Shown here: positions 9,889 to 23,500 of the stretch, piece after piece
Layout: every line of letters begins with the position of its first letter
Numbering within the stretch: position 1 is the first letter of the stretch
Origin: Trichobilharzia regenti
Taxonomy: Eukaryota; Platyhelminthes; Trematoda; Strigeidida; Schistosomatidae
Assembly: GCA_944472135.2 (NCBI GenBank)
Contig: OX235262.1
Span: 63,984,887 to 64,048,886, forward strand
Length of the DNA: 64,000 bases
Direction: 5' to 3'
Program-made: the position numbers and the translations under genes
Notes under the pieces: generated by a model
Databases searched by the model: none
Told to the model about the DNA's origin: nothing
What the model saw: the letters and a program-made list of their open reading frames with translations, nothing else

Positions 9889-12800
9889 GTAAGTGTTATG
9901 AATTTTGTTTTACTTTTGGTTTACAGTATTTATTTCACATTGAAATACATTTTTACCGTTAACATGTGTAATACATTGTTCGCTTTCATGTTTGCTTGCT
10001 ATCAATAAGTAGCACACTTTCTTCTCTTGCTTTGTGTGTTACATGGAGTGTGGCGACTTGAACTGTCGCACATGGGTGCGAAGTTCTATGTCGAAAACAG
10101 ACAGACAGACATCAGTAAGTTAATTAAGAATTAGATGATTCAGTTAAATCTTACTGTTAGCGTGAATTTAAGACTTTTCTTTTCCCTTCAGCGTGTGGTT
10201 TCGTATAATTGTCACTATCATATTTGATTTGCTTTTCTTTTTGTTCACACTTGCTTTGACCTACTTTCATAAAGTGTGGTTTTCATGTTATCTCTTGTTA
10301 CTTCAGTAATATTGTTTCAAAGTTAAGATAACTTGAAAGCTGAATTTACCCAATATGTTGATTTAAAATTATCGGGTATTCATTCAGTGTACATCGCTTT
10401 ACATCATGTTTCGTAGGTGTGATTTATATTTTAATAGATTTAGGTCTGTAGCTAAATTGTGTCATCTGTAATATCTGTTGAAATCGTTATTTTCAGATAA
10501 CTTTCAAGACTATCCTAGTGAATACACTTGTCACATGGGAGCTTGTTGAGCATGAATACTTATTAAGTAATTTATTATGCTCTCCTTTACGCTGAGAGAA
10601 ATTGGCATTAATTGAAGTTACTTTTAAAGTCGTTTCCATTTTTCGCATCAAATGAACATGATGCAACGGGTATTCCTGCTGCAAGCGTTCATAAAAATGT
10701 TCATATTCATACAGCTGTCAACACATGGGATCGATATATTGAAGCATACTTATTTTAAACTCAGAATATTCAGTCACTGTTGTCTTAGGTTTTGTTATTA
10801 CTGGGGGGGGGGGATTAAGTATTTCGTGATTAGAAGCGAAGCTATCATATTCAGCATAAAGGAGGTAAAAAAGCTTAGAAGGAAGCCAATTTTTTGTGAT
10901 GATACTATGTTTTGCATGTGATCGATTGCCATATCCTCTTGTAATAGACTTTTATCCTGAGGTATACTCAGTGACGACATATTCCAAAAATTTCCTGATC
11001 AGGACTTTATCAACCAAATGTTATTAAAAGTATTGTATCACGGAGGTTGTTGTATTACTCGTGCAACTGACTGGTTGTTTGGTTGGTATAACTGGCTTAA
11101 GCTGACAATGGTAAACCTGTAGTTTCTACTCTTTAATACTGGATCCGAGTGATCTGTGATCACAGAAAAAATTTCTTACACAAGTTCTAGTTTAAATTCC
11201 AGAACATAGATCAACTTGTCATCACTACATTTGTTACTTATCCTTTCTGCATGGTGAATGTATTAACATTTATGTACACATAGATGAACTAGGTGTGATA
11301 CACGTAGCAGACAGAAAATCGTCAGTCTAGGAGACAATGCGTAAGTCATTACTCGGCTAATGAATTATTAATAGTAACTATAAGGTTTGATTTTCTCTTT
11401 ATGCGACTTGGGGATTGAATTTTTACCAGGGACTAGCCTTGTTGGTTTAGAATATGCGATTGGTCTAGGTGAAGATGCTGGTAAAATGCAGAATCTTCTG
11501 AATACCTTGAGCAGAAATCTTAGAATTTTTGGCATGTGATTTGTTCCTGTAAGATGACGTTACAGGACTGGATAGGGAGTGAAATGGTAGAGCGTGTTGA
11601 CGAATTCAATTACTTAGAAAGTTACATCAGCCCCAACGGGCTGATCACTGACGAAATCTCAGCACGGATGCAAAAGGCTCATGTGACATTTGCTAACCTC
11701 CATCATTTCTGGTGTAGACGTGATAAGCGACTATCGATCAAAGGATGTGTGTACTACACAGGAGTTCGTTTCGTTCTCCTTTATGGCTGTGAGACGTGGC
11801 CATTGAAAGTGAAAAGGCCAGCTGCTTTTGATCAAAGGTGTCTGCATTCTCTCTCTCCAGTATTAGGTGACATAATAAGGCGAGTAATATTGAGGTAAGG
11901 AGGGAAATTCAGTCGATGAGGTTGTGAAGCTACATCAATTGTGGTGCCTAAGACATGTTCTAGCCATAGCCTTCTTCGACCTGCGATATTAGCTGACATA
12001 GGAGCATGTTGGAAACGAAAATGGTATCAGTCCATAAAATCTTTAACAGTTTGCTTGACCCCCATAATGAGGTGTAGACTGCCTAACTGGTCGGTGTCCC
12101 CAGGATTTTAAGAACCAATGACTTGAGACTATTGGTGATGTGGCTTAAAACCGTTCTCAGTAGCACAGATGCATTTACTCTTTATAATCTGCCGTATCTA
12201 TGTTACCATTGTTTCTCTGTCACGTTTCTGTTTATTATCGTTCTTCCAAATATCTTTCTTTCCTCTCATTTGTCTTTCTTTGTATGCTTTTTGGTGTTTG
12301 GCGACTTGAAGTGCTGCACTTCTGTGCAAAGTTCTATGTTGAAATCAATCAGTCACTCAGTCAGTCTTATATGGAAATGTAGTATAGAAAGCAAGTTTTC
12401 TTATGGTTGTTAAGTAGGCGCCACGAATATCCGAAATGTAATTAAGGAAGCGAAATAATATGATTACTACTGTTGTTGTTGTCCGTCCAATCCACAGGGT
12501 GCAACAAACACTAGATATCACGGTATTACATGAACATTAATGATATTTAGTTATTGAAATATAAACTGCAAGTCAGGTAGATACTAGCTGTGTACTTAGC
12601 TCTATAGTTCATTAGTATTTATTGCTGTTGTTTTTTTCGTTATACAGACCGTGCTCTCAAATTGGACAGGTCTGCGGTTTCATTTTTCGCCTTTTCTATC
12701 ATAATGTCAGCATTGTTGATGGGTTTGCTGAGTATATTTAAAAACTTTGTAAGTTATCTTTTCCAACTCTTGTATAATTGATTTTCTTATTTTAGTCATA

Positions 12801-15800
12801 GTGAAATGCCTAGTTGACTCGGTAAATAACAAAAGACATGGAATGATCCGATTAATGGAAAGATTTATTGCGGAAGTAATGTATTTGGTTGTTTAGTTGA
12901 GGTAACAGGGCGTGAAATAGATGCTGCTTAGGTTGAGTACATTGACCTTATTACACACTTTCAAGGACAGATTGTCATTGTGCATTGAGGGCCTATTTAA
13001 ACTTGACTATCTTAAACTGTCTAGAGTGTTGGCTCAGCAACAAGATAAGAGTGAACTACTTGGTTTTTATCCTCTGTATTACTTAATGCTTATGCAATAT
13101 AATCAATATGGGTAGAGGAAATCATGTGTATCAGTGTAATTAATGTTACACATTTTTTTAAAATACTGCTTGTACATAATGTTTAGGAAACTATTGATAT
13201 ATGTATAATAATGGATATTATGTGAACGGCGGATTGGCCATACTCTGAGAAAACCATCAAGTGACATCACACGCCAGGCCATCGCCCGGGTGAAACCCGA
13301 ACGGGCAGCGATGAGGTGGTCGTCAGTGCAAGGGTGACATGGAGGAGGTGATATGAAGAGGAGATGAAAGCATGTGGGCAGACGTGGAGCCAGGTGAAAA
13401 CGTTTGCAGAGAACCGAACGCAATGGAGACATACGGCTGAGGCCCTCTTTCTCTAGTAACTAAAGGAAACAATATTAATAACGATGTAAATGATTATTCT
13501 TTATAAATAGTTTTGGAGTTGAATTTAGTTCAGAATCTTTATTTTATGGTTTAAGCATCCTTTAGAATGGTTATTCTATGGCCTGCATCTTTATTTATTG
13601 TCTATTAATTTATAATCAAGGCTTCTTTGGCCAATACTATCCTAGAATTTTTTGAAACTGTCTTCAACTATCTGTTCACAATGTATCCAACTAAGCAGCT
13701 ATTATTAGATTGTGTAATGTATACGGACATATTGGAATGCTGTTCCTCCCATTTCACTTTGTACAAGTGACTAGTTCCATTAGTCGTCAAACAGAAATTG
13801 TGTGGTTCGTAGCCAAGTACACGAAAAATATGGTCTTGGTAACCGATAACAACAATGACAAAAAATAAACACGCACGACATTAGTTTCCCGCCAGTGATT
13901 GTTTTTATTCCTCTGCGCTCCGAGTAGAACACTGGGCTTCAAACTTGAGCTCTGAAGTTTAAGTAGTGATAGTGTCAATTTTAGCAGCATGAGGTTGTTG
14001 GCCTAACGTCCCACCTTCCCTCCTTACCGGGTTTACTACCGGCTAGGCGAGGCGTAGGAGTGTGTTGGCTGGGAATCGAACTCAGGTCACACGTGTGGTT
14101 GACAAGCATTCCACCCCTGAACCACTGATGCACTCTCTGGTGATTAAGCAATGTAAATGGATGCTTGAAATGAGAGTATGAAAATATATTTTTATTGATG
14201 AATACTAATTGTGAGTACCAAAGAAGTACATGCTTGCACGGAAGTAATTTATTTCAGTTTGTTATTTCCAGAAATGAAAGATCAACTACTGTAGGTAGAT
14301 GTTAAAACTTAAGAGTCATGTGATTTTATAGTAGAGGAATAAGTACAGATTGGTAAAATATTCAGAATTTCGATCATACAGATAATATACATTTACATCA
14401 TCATAATTGATTTCAAATTATTTCACTGTAATTAATCATCCTGATTGTGTGTCCTAACTTATCGGGGTCCTTAGCTAATTAGCTTAGGTTTACCTAATCC
14501 CCTGAGACCCACAATCAAACACTTATCGGATTTTCAAGTGATAGTTTGCAGGGTTTGATTGATTTCAAATTTGGTCACGAATTGACTTCAGTTAGGAAAC
14601 CATTGAAAGCCAGGGAGTACTACACGACTGTTTCGTCCTTGTTTGAGACTCCTCATCAGTATGCATCTGTGACGCCACCAGTGATCGGACCCAAGACCTC
14701 CAGGTTACAAGGAGAACTCACATCCCATTCAACCACCGGGACTGGCTGGTTTTCAGTGGTTCTCTAATTTAAGTCAGACTTGTCGAATGGTGTTCATTTA
14801 GTTATCCTGACTCCCGTTCGTCTCTATACACATTTTTTAAATTATTCTTTTTATAAAGGTTCTTTTTGGAATTGTGGTAGTTCGAATTAATTCACTTCTG
14901 TGCAAAGTCAGTTAATTTCGTAGTCTGGCAAGTTTTAAAGTTTTCTCTCCTTCTACGATTAGTGTATTGCTTTGTGGTAAACACTCAATTGAGGGTATTT
15001 TTTGATTTTTTTTTCTATATATAACCTGATGATGTTTTATTTTAAAACTAATCTTTTCCATCTACCTTCTCAGGCATTCGGTATTTCAACTGCCTTTGTA
15101 GGCTTCTACACAACATTATGTTGTGCAAGCTTCTTTCTCATCCCGAACAGCTTATTACCTCACATTGTAATCGAATACTTCTTAAGGCTTACTTGGTTCG
15201 ATATAAGATTGCCTACTCTACGTATTGAATTCTACGGTCTGTATGGTAAGTTATAAAAAAAATATGTTAGTGATGATATATTCACCTGTCTTGCCATTCC
15301 GTGTTTCGCTTTTTTTTGCATTCTATTTGATATGCAGATGTGTGGTATAACAAATTTGGATCCCAGCTCAACAATACTAATTCCTATTTCAGTTTAAATG
15401 TTCTTTAGGTTTTCCTCTTATATAGTCTGTTCCAAGTATTAAAAGATGGCTGAAACCGTCCAAATAAATACCTCATTAAAAATTCTTTCAAATTCATAAT
15501 TTAATGTCAAATATCTAAATAATATTTATTATTCATGTCATTACGTGAATATAGCAACACTTATTATAAAGCGTCGTTGTTAGGGTATATTATAAACCCG
15601 TTTCGTTTATCGTTTGTTTAGTTTTCATATATTTTTTATGGGTTAGCGACAATATTTAGAACGTATTCAACGTGTACCTTGCAACCACACATTTCCATGT
15701 TGTGTGCTATATATAAACATTAAACTGTTTATTTCAGGAAAGGAATAGATAAAGCAGTCATTTTGTTGGTAAGTCTTAATGTGTGTGTGTGTGTCCTATG

Positions 15801-16368
15801 TATGTCCTCTAGCAAAGTGATAATTAATATTATGAAATACTATCAAATCCCCGCAAACCAACACTTGAATATCAATCTGATGCTCACTTGCGATTGACTC
15901 TATTCAAATAGGTTACCTAGTGGGAAGTCGTGACCAGTGGGGTACGGCAGGTTGGGTGTGACGGAAAATACTCGCTGATGACGTTCGCTAGTAGTCTCGT
16001 CATATCATCGATTGGCAGAAGTTGGAGTTCATGGGCTGGCCTTTGGATTGCGTCTCAGTGGCTTAGTGGTTTACGAACTCGCCTTGTAACCAGAAGGTTC
16101 TGGGTTCAAATTCCGGTGGGTGCGAACTGATGAAGAATCTCAAACTAGGACGAAACAGCCGTCTAGTACTCCCAGGTTTTACAATGGTTCTCTAACCAAT
16201 GTCAGCTCATGATGAAATTCAGTAACCGATCAATCAAATCTCTACAAACCAACGCTTGAATTACATGATTATTCGTACTTTTTGTGATAGAAAAATTATC
16301 CAACTTGTAGCTGTTTCTCAAACTGGTTATATTGGTTGATATAATCTAAAGAGTACGATCAAATTTCT

Positions 16369-16402
<34 letters not shown>

Positions 16403-19400
16403 TATCAAGGGGAAGAATTTGAAGGAAGTCGCTTCTTTCATTTACCTAGGCAATGTCGCTTCAACCATAGGCTTCACAGATGTCTCTGTCTGTCTGTTTT
16501 CGACATAGAACTTTGCACAAATGTGCACCAGTTCAAGTCGCCACACTCCATGTATCACACAAAGTAAGAGAAGAAAGTAGAAGAAAAACATAATAAAGAC
16601 AGTAAACAGAGGTGTGAGACAAAGGAATAGTAGTAACGAAGAACAACATAGTTTAATTGGAAGTCATAAGTCATAGGGAGTGGATGCATCTGCGCCACTG
16701 AGAACGATTTTGAGCCATGTCACCAATTGTTTCCAACCATTTGTTTTTACCGTCCTGAGGACCCCAGCCTGGAAGTCTACACCTTCCTACATGGCTTAGA
16801 CTAACTGTTGTAGATTTCATTGACTGGTGCCATGTTTTTGTTTGACCTCCACTAGCTTTTTTCCAGCCTGACCCTATATCCGCTAAAATTGCTCGTCGAG
16901 GAAGGCGATGTTTTGGCATACGTAACACATGCCCTAACCATCTCAGTCTTTGTAATTTCACGACTTCGTCGATTGATTTCCCCTATTTACCTAGAACTCG
17001 AAGCCTGACTTCAATGTTGCTCACCTTATTATGCCACTTTACACGGGAAATAGTACGCAGGCACCTATGATCAAAGACAGCTAGTCTTTTCATGTCTTCC
17101 AATCTCAGTGGCCAGGTCTCACAGCTACCATAAAGGAGGACGGAGCGGACTGATGAGCAGTACACCCGCCCTTTGGTCGATAGTCGAATATCTCGTCTAC
17201 GCCAGATGACTATGTTAAAGGCAGGATTGAGAAAGTAAAACAGACCTTGATTAATCTGAAATCAGTGTAGATATCTCCTCCAATCAGCATGAAGAACAAG
17301 ATTCGGATTTTTAACATTAATGTTAAGTCACTGGTCCTATATGGTTAAGAGACTTGATGCGTGTGTTATGAACCGTATTTCCAACAGCCCACTTCAGACA
17401 CCTACCAATAGACTACTTCTCTGCATGCTGAAGATCAGATCGGCAGCCGGAAAGGATTAGCAACAAGGAGTTCTTGCAGATAGCAAACCAACTAAGAACT
17501 TATTGCTGAAGAAATATGCAGAAGGAAATAGAGATGGGTCGGACAAATACTCTGTAGACTTTTGGGTGGCATCACGCTGTAGATCCCTGAGTTGTAACTC
17601 TTACAGGAAATGACGAGTCGTGTGTGGGTCCGATGGTGATATGTAGGAGATCGTGTAAGGAGGGAATGAAAGCTTATGGAGAATCGCTGAGTCAGTTAGG
17701 AAATGCTGCAGAGAACAGAACGAAATGCAAATGTGTAGATGAAGCTCTATGTTCCTCTTGGAACACAGGGCAATAGTACATCTTTATATGCTTGGTGCAT
17801 TGGTGGCACAGCGGTAGAATGCTTGACAACCATGCAGGTGGTTCGGGGTTCGATTCCCGATCGCTGTACTCCTTTACCTCGCTAAGCCATTAATAAGACT
17901 GGTAAAGAGGGGAGGTTGGGCGTGAGACTAGCAACTCTATCCGTAAACAAACTCACTGCTACTGAAACTTCAAGCCTCTAGCTTGAAGCCCTATGTTCCA
18001 CCCTGAACGTAAAGGAATAAAAAAAATATGCTCGGTCTTTATTAGTTGATTTTTGTTTATATCATGTTGCACATTTGATAATCAATCTGGTCAGTGAACT
18101 TTAATAATTGATTTTCTTATTTTCCAAATGCTCATACCAACCAGTAGTATTCGTCGTGTAGTTCTGTTTGTTATCTGTTCTTAGTTCTGTTCCTCCTGGT
18201 CTCGCATTGACTACAGTTTACTATTTAGGCATTTTAGGGAATCTTAACCAAATTAGGTTAAGAACTCATAGCTAGCTTACAACTAACTGTGCCATTTTTA
18301 GTGGTACACATTATTTTTATTTATTTTTTTAAATTTTTGATTACAGCTTGATTCCACACTGTATTTTTGGTACAAGTATGGAATTTTCAGCATGGATATC
18401 GATAGCCCGAATTTTGCAGGCCGACCACAGATATCAGGTGTGCATCGGCAGGGGTTCGAACCTCAGACCATGTGCATGGTTGGCAAGAGTCCTAACCACT
18501 GCCACCGACGCACTAGTGTGGTAAATGATAAGAATAAAGATGAAACTGAGTGTTTCAGAAACTTTTTATCACTATATTTTCATCATTCTTCATCTGTGTT
18601 CTCTAGAAATGTGTTGTTTACACTGAATGTTTTAACTGCTCACATGCATTTTTCTATGTACATACAAGAGCGTAATTTCTTTTTTCTTTCTCACATCTTT
18701 TTGACTTTTTAACTGATTGGATTGTTTCATGAGTGAAACTGTGTATCTATCATCCTTCTCTCTTGATATCACTTATTTCAGAGTGATCACTTTTAGAAAA
18801 AGTAGACTGATTGGGCATAAAATAAAAGCCCTACTAAGTCATATAATTTTCAAGTATTGGTTTTTTAGGAATTTTGTTTGATTGTATGGAGGATCTCACC
18901 ATGAGCTGACATCAGTTAGAGAACCAATGGAAAAGCTGGGAGTATTGGACAGCTGTTTCGTCCTAGTTTGGAACTCTTCAGCAGGACGCACCCACCAGGG
19001 TTCGAACCCAGGACCTTCTGGTTACAAGGCGAGCTCGTAGACCATTGAGCCACTGGGACCCGATCCAATGGTTCTTGAATTCTAACTTCTGCCAGTTCAC
19101 GACATAGCGGGACCACTTCTCTAAAAAGACTTATTGACTGACTAAATTCCATTATAAAACTTGGCATAGAAGTCCAGCAGTTCAGGTTTCCATACTCCAT
19201 GCGTCGGTGGAACAGTGGTTAGGACTCTTGGCGACCATGCACATCTTCCGGGATTCGATCCCCTACCGACACACACCTGATATCTGTAGTCGGCCTGCAA
19301 AATTTAGGCTACTGATATCACATGCTGAAAATTCCATACCTGTACCAAAAAAGTACGGTGTGGAATCAAGCGGAAATCAAATCAAATCAAACTCACAGGT

Positions 19401-20440
19401 AGAGGAAAGAGAGAGAAAAGAAATTCAGAGGGACTATAACAAACAGGAGCATGAGGGAAAGAACAGTAACACTGGATATGCATCAGGATTTAATGGCTTT
19501 CGAGCCATATCACCAACAGTCTGCAACCATTGGTTCTTAGCATTCTACGAACCCTATCCAAATAGTTTACACCTCACCTGGCTGGCTCAAACCAACAGTC
19601 AGTGACTCCATGAATCAATACCAGATTTTGGCTTGACTAATCCTAACCCTTTTCCAACCCAACCATATACCAACGAACGTTGCCCATCGAGGAAAGGGCT
19701 AGCCCGTCATGTGAAACACGTGGCCTAGCCGTCTCAACCGATTCACCTTCACAACCTTATCGATTGACTTACTTTCCTTAACTAACACTCCACGCCTAAC
19801 TTCAATATTGCTCAATATATTATACTTCACATGGGAGACACAATGCAAACAACTGTGAGCACAGGCAGCTAATTTTTTCATATATTCCGCTTTTAATGGC
19901 CATAAGAAATGACGGTGAACTGCTACACAGTACACGATATCTGGATGTCACGTCTCTGCCAGAGATTACATAAAATGGGAAATGCCACACGAGCGTTTTG
20001 TTTCCTTGCTCAGATTTCGTCATCATTAAGTTCATTAGGGCTGATGCGACTATCCAGATAACTAAAGCGGTCAACATGCTCAACGTGAAGACTGAATTTT
20101 GACAGCCTCTTCACCTAGGAAGACAGTACCATCTTCGCACTCTAAATCCACAAGACTGTTTCCTGATGAGTAATTAAATGGAAAGGGATGTGAACATATA
20201 CACTATTGGTTGGAAGTCAAATGACCATATGGGTAAGTGTCAAGTATGCTTACGGATTTAACACCATATTGTATGGCGCTTTGTTCTCTCGATGAAACGT
20301 GTTGGCTGAAAGTCAAATGTTTGTCGATCTCGGAACAAATTTAGGTAATTGTACTTAGTGAGTACCAAAAGGATAATCAGTATTAGAGAATGTTTCTGTA
20401 GAATCCAGTCGCTCAATAAACTCTCTCTCTCTCTCTCTCT

Positions 20441-20501
<61 letters not shown>

Positions 20502-23500
20502 ATTGTCGTAATTGCTTAGTCCCTTGTTTTATGAAGTTTGTCCGTTGAATAAAAAACAATTTTATGTGAAATCAGCAGCATTGTCTTATTGTGCAAAGGT
20601 TGTATTTGTGTTATGATTTATCAATTTGTTGGTCTTTGTACATAGGCAGATGGAGCTATTCATCAAATAATACAATAAATTTGTTTGTTAATTATTTACT
20701 AACCTTAATTATATGGTAAAAAATGTATTATCCAGTAAAGATCAATATATAAACGTTGTTCCTTTACCCTTTTTTGTTTACTTTAGATGTCATTCTTCTT
20801 TTTATCTGGTTTGTTGGAAGTATTTTCTTTGGTTTGTTGACATTGTGTCTAGTACGTTTGCAAGATGCCCGTGAGTTAGCCGAAGCCCATCATTACAGTA
20901 CAGTGAATACAGAACTACCATATGCCAGTGTACATGGTTTAAATCGTGTAAGTGCTACTAGCGATAGTACCTCTTTATTGGGTGGTGTTGTTAGTGGTGG
21001 TGATATTAGACCAAGTTCAAGATCTTTGCGTTATGTACCTCGTATAATTCCTGTGCCGTGTTTAAGTCCAAATTTGAATTCCAGAAGTAATATGCACACT
21101 TCGCATTCATCTCTAAGGCTACATGAAAAAGTAGATGGGGAAAATGCAATAGATGACACCACGACTGGTAATTACTGTCGTCCATCCAATTCATCCACAC
21201 CAAAAGTTTTAACAGAAAATCAACCATTATTGCAAAAGTAAGTATAACTCAGTCGCCTTTGTGATTATAAATGTGATGTTTTTACTGATGCTCAGATTCA
21301 TTTTCCTGTGTATTACTGGTGTCTTAGAGCGGTAGAATAAATAAAATCTTTTAAGTGCCAAGCTAATTTAAGATTCAGCGTTTGAAAACATTTAATTTAG
21401 AGTACTCATTAAAAAGGTGACGCAGTTTTCTTTGCTTTAAAGTTAAGACTTCAGGAAGAGAAATTCATGGAGTTAATAACTGTGACCTTACTCATGTCAT
21501 TATGGCAAAGGTTTAGAAGGAAGGAAAGGTGCCTATCGATCGGAAGAAAGGTTGGTTACCTTGTCAAGCTACCAAAGGAGGAAGATTCAGGCCTCACTCT
21601 ACAAGAACTGACATGGAATGATGCTCTTGCACATACCAAGTAAAATACATCCTGGAAAGAATGAAAGATGCTCTGGATACAGAACTCCGCCAGGCCGGGA
21701 CAAGCTTGATTCAGGAAAGGCAAATAATGTACTGGTCAAATTGCAAATCTACGCATCGTTATCACAGAACAAAGCATAGAATAGCAGTGTACCTTAACTT
21801 CATCGACTTCGAAAAGGCATTTGACAGATAGCGTTGACTGAGAAGTAATTTGGAAACTGCCTCAACACTACAGCATGCAGTACCCAAGCTTTTATCAACC
21901 TCATTCAACAGCTGGATATATGACAATTCCACGTGTCAGGTGATCCGCAACGGAAAACTCAGGCGTTCTAAGTGAATACAGGAGTAAGACAAGGCTGGCT
22001 GCCTATTATCACCTAAAATATTCTTAATTGCGGTGGATTGGATTATGAGTGGGGCTATGCACAGGCAGTGAGAAGGCAGGAATACGCTGGACCGATAAGA
22101 AGATTCTAGAATATCTGGATTTCGTGTGTGGATAATTTATGTTTATTGTCATACAAACGCGAAGACTTGCAGGCGAAAATCAACAAACTGGCTGAAGAAG
22201 CAGTGAAGACAGGACTCCAGGTGAACATAGAGAGGCGGAGGTGATGTAGACAGCCAACCAACAGCAGCAACACCAACCAGCACCAATCACCTCAACGGGA
22301 GAGATTAAACAGAGGTCACTTCTTCCACTTATCTAGGAAGCTCGGTTTCAACTACAGGCAGTCGGAACGGATGCGGATGTCAACACCAGGCAGAATCGGA
22401 AAGGCAAGATACACCTTCATCAACCTGAAATCGGTTTAGAAATCTTCTGCGATAACTCAGAATATAGAACAAGATTCGGATTTTCGACACAAATGTGAAG
22501 TCGGTCAGTTCTTCTATACGGGTCAGCAACGGGCCAGCGTGTAACGAAAAGGATTTCCAACAAGTTAGAGACTTTTATCAACAACTGCCTTTGCTCCATA
22601 CTGAAGATCAAATGACCAGAATGAATAAGCAACAAGAAGCTATAGGAAAAAACCAACCAAGAGCCGATCGCTCAACAAATATGTAGGAGAAAATGTAGAT
22701 GGATCTGGCATTTGTTGAAGAGACCGTCAAATGACACCGCACGCCAGGCCATTGCTCGAGTGGAACCCGAATGGAAAGCGAAGAGTGGGTCGTTGGCGTG
22801 AGGGTAACACGGAGGAAATCGTGCGATGAGAAGATGTGAGATTCAGATCAATCGTGGACCCAGCTGAAGAGGACAGCAGGAAGTAGAACAAATTGGTGAT
22901 GTGTTGTTGAAGCCCTACGTCCCACATGGTACCCAATGGAATAATAATTATACTAATAACTGTGAGCCTGAATCCCATAAGAATATATAGTTTATCCAGG
23001 CTGTATTCTTCAGGGTGTTAAGAAATACTCTATTTTACATCTGTTAAGTTCCCTTATATGTTGAATGCGAGTAGCATTTAAGTGAAGTTAAATGCAGTTT
23101 GATTGCAAACCTCCTTGAAATAAGTTTCTTTTCGTAACTCTCCATACCAAATAGAATAACGCGACGTTTTAACTATCAGGTGGTCTTGTTAAAATGTGTG
23201 CTTTTTGGATTTACGAACCACCTACCTTTATGCACAATAATTGAAGTAAAAATAAATTTAGAGAAGAGATGATATGAAATTGATGACTATCGACCCGAGC
23301 TGTATTGGTAATTTTTAATTGATTATCATGATTTCTCTTTATTATAGTATTGTTTGGATATTTTAACTGATGTAGATTATAGGGACGTAGGTCGGGAGGG
23401 TTTTTTATTGCATTACTTTATTGCATTATTTATTTACTTAGGAACATCTAAAATATATATATTTAGAGGCCATAGTCAGAAAGCCTTAAGCCTAGGTTTC

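Larger units (their letters stand above)
1..16956 (+). repeat. Near-identical head-to-tail duplication, unit about 9.4 kb
   Basis: Bases 1-7558 match about 9396-16956 throughout. The offset drifts from 9395 to 9391 to 9396. I saw only tract-length changes (a CT tract near 2455, A/T runs, a TA tract near 6979), one inserted base near 6849 and one T/C substitution near 1908/11303. The right copy continues smoothly at 16956 through an R1 reading frame. The left copy breaks off at 7558 and joins 7559, so 7558/7559 looks like the junction and the unit is 7559-16956. Confidence 0.93.

Noticed and set aside
17797..17868. A functional tRNA-Gly gene
   Set aside because: A and B boxes are good, but the acceptor stem does not pair and a SINE body and A-rich tail follow.
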